DNA from: Allochromatium palmeri
GTDB lineage: Bacteria > Pseudomonadota > Gammaproteobacteria > Chromatiales > Chromatiaceae
Assembly: GCF_009720725.1 (NCBI RefSeq)
Contig: NZ_WNKT01000031.1
Coordinates: 1-46,953 of the forward strand
Direction: 5' to 3'
Length of the DNA: 46,953 nt
Under the pieces are notes generated by a model. That model was not told where the DNA came from, ran no database searches, and saw nothing but the letters and a program-made list of their open reading frames with translations. The position numbers were made by a program, and so were the translations under genes. Every line of letters starts with the position of its first letter. The stretch's first letter is position 1. This document shows, in pieces, positions 42,446 to 46,953 of this stretch.

Positions 42446-42600
42446 TCACCGATGGCGCGTTGTGCGTCGTATGATCGACGGGCGCGCTCATAGGCGCCGG
42501 CGAGGTCGTCTCCGGCCAAGGACTCGACAACCACAAGCATCACCGACCAACCGCGTGCGCGATACGCCCAATCAGCACGGGCATTTAGGAGGACACCGCA

Positions 42601-45144
42601 TTGGCTTCACTGATCCTGAAGGCGCCGCTCGACGGCGTCGTCGTGCCCCTGGAACAGGTTCCGGACCCGGTCTTCGCGCAGAAGATGGTCGGCGATGGCG
42701 CTTCCATCGACCCGACCAATCAGCTGCTCACCGCGCCCTGCGAGGGTCGCGTGACGCAGTTGCACCGGGCACATCATGCGGTGACCCTGACCACTGCCGA
42801 CGGCATCGAGGTGATGATGCACATCGGCCTCGACACCGTGAACCTCAAGGGCGAAGGCTTCACCGCCAAGGTCACGGAGGGTGACCAGGTGGCGACCGGC
42901 GACCCACTGATCGAGTTCGACGCCGATTATCTGGCAACCCACGCCAAGAGCCTGCTGACCCAGATCCTGGTGGCCAACATGGAGCGGGTGTCGTCGCTGG
43001 CGGCAGTCAGTGGGTCGGTCTCGGCCGGCAGCGACGACTTCCTGACCATCCAGACCATCGCCGCCGATGGCGCCGAGGCCGAGGCCGCAGGAAAGACCGT
43101 CAGCTCCGAGGCCATCCTCATCCCCAACGCCACCGGCCTGCACGCGCGCCCGGCGGCGGTGCTGGCGAATCTGGCCAAGCGCTTCAAGTCGCGCGTGCTG
43201 CTGACCCGAGGCGACGATCAGGCCAACGCCAAGAGCGTGGTCTCGATCATGGGCCTGGAAATCGCGCAGAACGACAAGGTAATCATCGTCGCCATCGGGC
43301 CGGATGCGGACGCGGCCATCGCCAGCATCGCCCCGCAGCTCGCCGCCGGACTCGGTGACGAGGGCACGGCGCCCGCTCCGGCGCCGGCGACCACCGAGCC
43401 GGACCCGGCCAATGCCCCGGCGCCGCGACCACGCTCGGATGATCCCAAGGTGCTGCTCGGCGTTGCCGCATCACCTGGGCTCGGCGTCGGTCGGGTGTTC
43501 CAGTTGCGCCGCGACGAGATCGATGTTCCCGAAGCGGCGGACGGCGAGCCGCGTGCCGAGCGCCGCCGCCTGGAGGACGCCGTCGAGCGGGCCAAGAACG
43601 AGCTGGAGTCGCTGCAGACGGAGCTGCGCGCCAAGGCGGACCCAGCCAAGGCTGCGATCTTCGCGGCCCATCAGGAATTACTCGAAGACCCGGACCTGAT
43701 GGAGATCGCCGAGAGCGCCATCGCTAAGGGCAAGTCAGCGGCCTTCGCCTGGCAGCGCGCCTACAGCACCCACGCCGATCGGCTGGCACAACTCAAGAGC
43801 GAGATCATGGCCGGGCGTGCCATCGATCTGCGCGATGTCGGCCGCCGCGTGCTCGGTATCCTGACCAATCATCCCACCGAGGAGCCCGAAATCCCGGCCG
43901 ATTGCATCCTCATCGCCGAGGAGATGTCGCCCTCCGACACCGCCAAGCTCGATCCAAAGCGAGTGCTCGGCTTCGCCACCATCGGCGGCGGCGCGACCTC
44001 CCATGTCGCCATTCTGGCCCGCTCGCTGGACATCCCAGCGGTGGCCGGCATCGAGCCGCGGGCGCTGGACCTGGCCAACGGCACCCAGGTGATCCTGGAC
44101 GGCGGCACGGGCCGGATGCGCATCGACCCCGACCCGGCCGAGGTCGATATCATCCTGACCCTGAAGCACAAACTGGCCGAGAAGAAAGAGGCGGACCTGG
44201 CCAGGGCCCATGAGCCGGCCACCACCACCGACGGCCATCGGGTGGAGGTGGTCGCCAACATCGGCGGCCTCGACGACGCCAAGCACTCGATCCCCCTCGG
44301 CGGCGAGGGCGTGGGCCTGCTGCGCTCCGAGTTCCTCTACCTGGAGCGCCAGACCGCGCCCACCGAAGACGAGCAGGTGCAGATCTACTCAGACATCGCC
44401 ACGGCGCTGGACGGTCGGCCGATGATCATCCGCACGCTCGACGTCGGTGGCGACAAGCCGCTGCCCTACCTGCCGATGCCGCGCGAGGAGAACCCCTTCC
44501 TCGGCATTCGCGGCGTGCGCATCGGGCTCGAAAAGCCTGAGATTCTGCGCACCCAGGTGCGTGCCATCCTGCGCGCCGGCATCGGCCGAAAACTGCGCAT
44601 GATGTTCCCGATGATCGCGACCATCGACGAGATCCGCTCGGTGAAGGGGCTGGTGATGGAAGAACGTGCCAAGGTCCCCGGCGCTGAACTGGCTGAGAAC
44701 GCGGTCGAACTGGGCATCATGGTGGAGGTGCCCTCAGCGGCGGTCATGGCCCGGCAGTTCGCCCGTGAGGTCGACTTCTTCTCCATCGGCACCAACGACC
44801 TGACCCAGTACACCCTGGCCATGGACCGCGGGCATCCGAAGCTCGGCGCCAAGGCCGACGCCATGAACCCGGCCGTGCTGCGGCTGATCAAGCAGACCGT
44901 CGACGGCGCCCATGCCGAGGGCAAGTGGGTCGGTGTCTGCGGCGGCATCGCCAGCGACCCGCAGGCGGTTGCCATCCTGGTTGGCATCGGCGTCGATGAG
45001 CTGTCGGTCAGCGTCCCGGCCATCCCGGCGGTCAAGGCCGAGGTGCGAACGCGCTCGCTCGCCGATTGTCAGGGCCTGGCCGAACAGGCCCTGGCCTGCG
45101 ACACCGCGGCGCAGGTCCGCGCGCTGATACCCACCGAGTATTGA
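42601..45144 (+). CDS. Fused PTS protein EIIA(Glc)-HPr-enzyme I
   Basis: 847 residues from a TTG start with AGGAGG eight bases upstream. Domain order: EIIA of the glucose type (about 1-155), with His59 and the phosphorylated His74 in [10 protein letters not shown]; HPr (about 165-255), with His181 in [10 protein letters not shown]; an Ala/Pro linker (255-280); enzyme I (about 283-847), with the active histidine in [20 protein letters not shown] (His468), the PEP-binding arginines in [12 protein letters not shown] and [35 protein letters not shown] and the catalytic cysteine in [12 protein letters not shown]. One protein can therefore carry the phosphate from PEP to the EIIB domain of the next gene. 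Confidence 0.95.
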   Translation: MASLILKAPLDGVVVPLEQVPDPVFAQKMVGDGASIDPTNQLLTAPCEGRVTQLHRAHHAVTLTTADGIEVMMHIGLDTVNLKGEGFTAKVTEGDQVATGDPLIEFDADYLATHAKSLLTQILVANMERVSSLAAVSGSVSAGSDDFLTIQTIAADGAEAEAAGKTVSSEAILIPNATGLHARPAAVLANLAKRFKSRVLLTRGDDQANAKSVVSIMGLEIAQNDKVIIVAIGPDADAAIASIAPQLAAGLGDEGTAPAPAPATTEPDPANAPAPRPRSDDPKVLLGVAASPGLGVGRVFQLRRDEIDVPEAADGEPRAERRRLEDAVERAKNELESLQTELRAKADPAKAAIFAAHQELLEDPDLMEIAESAIAKGKSAAFAWQRAYSTHADRLAQLKSEIMAGRAIDLRDVGRRVLGILTNHPTEEPEIPADCILIAEEMSPSDTAKLDPKRVLGFATIGGGATSHVAILARSLDIPAVAGIEPRALDLANGTQVILDGGTGRMRIDPDPAEVDIILTLKHKLAEKKEADLARAHEPATTTDGHRVEVVANIGGLDDAKHSIPLGGEGVGLLRSEFLYLERQTAPTEDEQVQIYSDIATALDGRPMIIRTLDVGGDKPLPYLPMPREENPFLGIRGVRIGLEKPEILRTQVRAILRAGIGRKLRMMFPMIATIDEIRSVKGLVMEERAKVPGAELAENAVELGIMVEVPSAAVMARQFAREVDFFSIGTNDLTQYTLAMDRGHPKLGAKADAMNPAVLRLIKQTVDGAHAEGKWVGVCGGIASDPQAVAILVGIGVDELSVSVPAIPAVKAEVRTRSLADCQGLAEQALACDTAAQVRALIPTEY

Positions 45145-45160
45145 CCGGGAGCATGCCGTA

Positions 45161-46953
45161 ATGAATCTAAAAGCAACCTGGGACGGCGCCTTCGCCAACC
45201 TGCAAAAGATCGGCAAGGCGTTGATGCTGCCGGTGTCGGTGCTGCCGGTGGCCGGCATCCTGCTCGGCGTCGGCAGTTCCATCGCGGGCGCCGAGGATCT
45301 CGCGCCCTGGCTGATCAAGATCGGCGAGATCATGGCTGCCTCCGGCGGCGCGGTCTTCACCATCCTGCCGCTGATCTTCGCCATCGGCGTCGTGCTCGGC
45401 TTCACCAAGAACGACGGTGTCGCGGCCATGGCCGCCACCGTCGGCTATTTCGTCCTGGTCGCCGCGCTAGGTGTCATCGGGCTCATGTTCATCGACTGGA
45501 TGGCGCCCGTCGAACCCCTGGCGCTTCAGGATGGCAAGAGCGCCTATGTCGAATACGACGCCGCCCGCGAGCGCTTCATCTGTCTGGATGCCCAGGGGCG
45601 CACCCTGAGCAAGGTCCGACTCGAGGAGGCTGCTTCCGACGGCAGCGGCACCCGCAGCATCAGCTGCGGCGATGGCAATGCCGCCGTGCCCTTCTCGATC
45701 CAAGAGGTGGAGGACGGCGGTGGCGCGCTGGCCCTGTATCAAGACAGCAGCGGCAACGCGGTCCCTTTCCCGGTGGCCAAGAGTCGCGCCGAGATCAAGG
45801 AGATCTTCGGCATCGAGTCCATCGACACCGGCGTGTTCGGCGGCATCCTCATCGGCCTCATCGCCGCCTGGCTGTTCAACAAGTACTACCGCATCCAGTT
45901 ACCGGCCTATCTGGGTTTCTTCGCCGGCAAGCGCTTCGTGCCCATCGTGGTGTCGTTCGCGGCCATCGGGCTGGCCGCAATCCTGGCGGTGATCTGGCCG
46001 CCCATCGGCGGCGCCATCCGCAGCTTTGGCGACTGGGCCGCCTACGGCAACCCGGCGGCGGCGGTGACCATCTACGGCGTCGTCGAGCGCATGCTGTTGC
46101 CCTTTGGTCTGCACCACATCTGGAACGTGCCGTTTTTCTTCGAGGTCGGCACCTACATCGACCCCAAGACCGGCGAGGCGGTGCATGGCGTGCTGAGCCG
46201 CTTCTTCGCTGGCGACTATGAGGCGGCCATCCTCGGCGGCGGTTTCGTGTTCAAGATGTTCGGTCTACCCGCTGCGGCGCTGGCGATCTATCACTGCGCC
46301 AAACCCGAGAACAAGGCGCGGGTGGCCGGCATCATGGGCTCGGCAGCGCTGACCAGCTTCCTGACCGGCATCACCGAGCCGCTGGAGTTCGCCTTCCTGT
46401 TCGTCGCGCCCTTACTGTACGTTGTCCATGCGGGACTGGTTGGCATCGCCTACCTGGTGACCTATCTGCTCGACGCCCGGCTCGGCTACAGCTTCAGCCA
46501 CGGCTTCATCGACTATGCCCTCTACTGGGTCAACAACATCAAGCCCTGGATCATCCTGATCCTGGGGCCGATCTTCGCGGTGGTCTATTACCTGGTCTTC
46601 CGCACCCTGATCCAGTGGCTCAACCTGAAGACGCCGGGCCGCGAGGAGGCCGTCGCGGATGCCGAGAACTTCAAGGACATCATCGCCGACGACTTCGCCA
46701 AGGAACTGGTGCTGGCCTTCGGTGGCAAGAGCAACATCGCCGGACTCGACGCCTGCATCACCCGCCTGCGCGTCGAGGTGGTGGACATCCACAAGGCCAA
46801 CCCGGACAAGCTCAAGGCCATGGGCGCCGCCGGCGTGGTGGTGGTCGGCAACAACATGCAGGCCATCTTCGGGCCTAAGTCCGACAACCTGAAGACCGAC
46901 ATGGAAGAGTACCTGGCCCATGCCGGCCCCGAGGCCGAACTGCCCGAGGGCGC
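45161..46953 (+). CDS. ptsG: PTS glucose-type EIICB, runs off the window
   Basis: The open frame from ATG 45161 has about 597 codons inside the window. The start [20 protein letters not shown] and [20 protein letters not shown] matches PtsG. The EIIC domain contains [40 protein letters not shown] and [20 protein letters not shown] with the substrate-site GITEPLEF. The EIIB domain begins after LKTPGREEA and holds the phosphocysteine in [12 protein letters not shown]. PtsG of E. coli has 477 residues; here an extra hydrophilic block of about 90 residues (roughly positions 112-208, with [20 protein letters not shown] and [13 protein letters not shown]) sits before [13 protein letters not shown]. 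Glucose is the likeliest substrate. Confidence 0.93.
   Translation, partial: MNLKATWDGAFANLQKIGKALMLPVSVLPVAGILLGVGSSIAGAEDLAPWLIKIGEIMAASGGAVFTILPLIFAIGVVLGFTKNDGVAAMAATVGYFVLVAALGVIGLMFIDWMAPVEPLALQDGKSAYVEYDAARERFICLDAQGRTLSKVRLEEAASDGSGTRSISCGDGNAAVPFSIQEVEDGGGALALYQDSSGNAVPFPVAKSRAEIKEIFGIESIDTGVFGGILIGLIAAWLFNKYYRIQLPAYLGFFAGKRFVPIVVSFAAIGLAAILAVIWPPIGGAIRSFGDWAAYGNPAAAVTIYGVVERMLLPFGLHHIWNVPFFFEVGTYIDPKTGEAVHGVLSRFFAGDYEAAILGGGFVFKMFGLPAAALAIYHCAKPENKARVAGIMGSAALTSFLTGITEPLEFAFLFVAPLLYVVHAGLVGIAYLVTYLLDARLGYSFSHGFIDYALYWVNNIKPWIILILGPIFAVVYYLVFRTLIQWLNLKTPGREEAVADAENFKDIIADDFAKELVLAFGGKSNIAGLDACITRLRVEVVDIHKANPDKLKAMGAAGVVVVGNNMQAIFGPKSDNLKTDMEEYLAHAGPEAELPEG

Overview
The window is GC-rich gammaproteobacterial chromosome. 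Gene content (hrcA-grpE-dnaK-dnaJ with CIRCE, divergent nadK-recN, a long-form LeuA next to an Lrp/AsnC regulator, type IV pilins, DUF3391/HD-GYP protein) and IscB/HEARO-type elements that abut ATGA (the target motif I recall for an Allochromatium IscB) suggest a purple sulfur bacterium of the Chromatiaceae or a near relative. No photosynthesis or sulfur-oxidation gene lies in the window, so the genus is inference. No tRNA, rRNA or CRISPR array was seen.

Layout. 1-1140: an AT-richer scrap with a DUF4258/DUF2283 pair and the 3' end of a type I restriction gene (hsdR). 1160-12760: core genes: serS, a methyltransferase, a VWA protein with a coiled-coil membrane partner, then on the minus strand an unknown gene, a polysaccharide deacetylase, hldE and a GlgC-like protein that has lost catalytic residues; then mnmA, moaA, dsbB. 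12808-20070: an accessory island packed with small toxin-antitoxin-like genes, truncated toxin genes, two type IV pilin genes, three copies of a ~100-bp repeat carrying a terminator-like hairpin, and four remnants of IscB/HEARO elements. 20241-26404: a PDC-sensor-like protein, dnaJ, dnaK, grpE, hrcA with CIRCE and a sigma70 promoter. 26524-33464: nadK, recN, a STAS protein, an HD-GYP protein, leuA and an Lrp/AsnC regulator. 33597-37780: an unknown gene and a Pqi operon with PqiA split into two genes. 37974-40690: a GltS glutamate-type carrier coupled to a TAXI solute-binding lipoprotein. 40703-46953: an IS1380-type transposase fragment, an OprB-type sugar porin, a fused EIIA-HPr-EI protein and a PtsG-type EIICB that runs off the window: a self-contained sugar phosphotransferase cassette, probably acquired.

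The most unusual structure is at 18151-18547: a ~397-bp structured-RNA element without a protein gene, seated exactly at the ATGA where two genes (DUF4160 and DUF2442) would overlap. Removing it restores a CGA-TGA/ATGA stop-start overlap. The same right end abuts ATGA at 13366 (a 46-bp end-to-end scar) and at 15644 (after an IscB C-terminal remnant), and twice it supplies the Shine-Dalgarno sequence of the next gene. A second theme of the island is loss of toxins with survival of their antitoxins (14869-15309, 19110-19525, 19647-20070).
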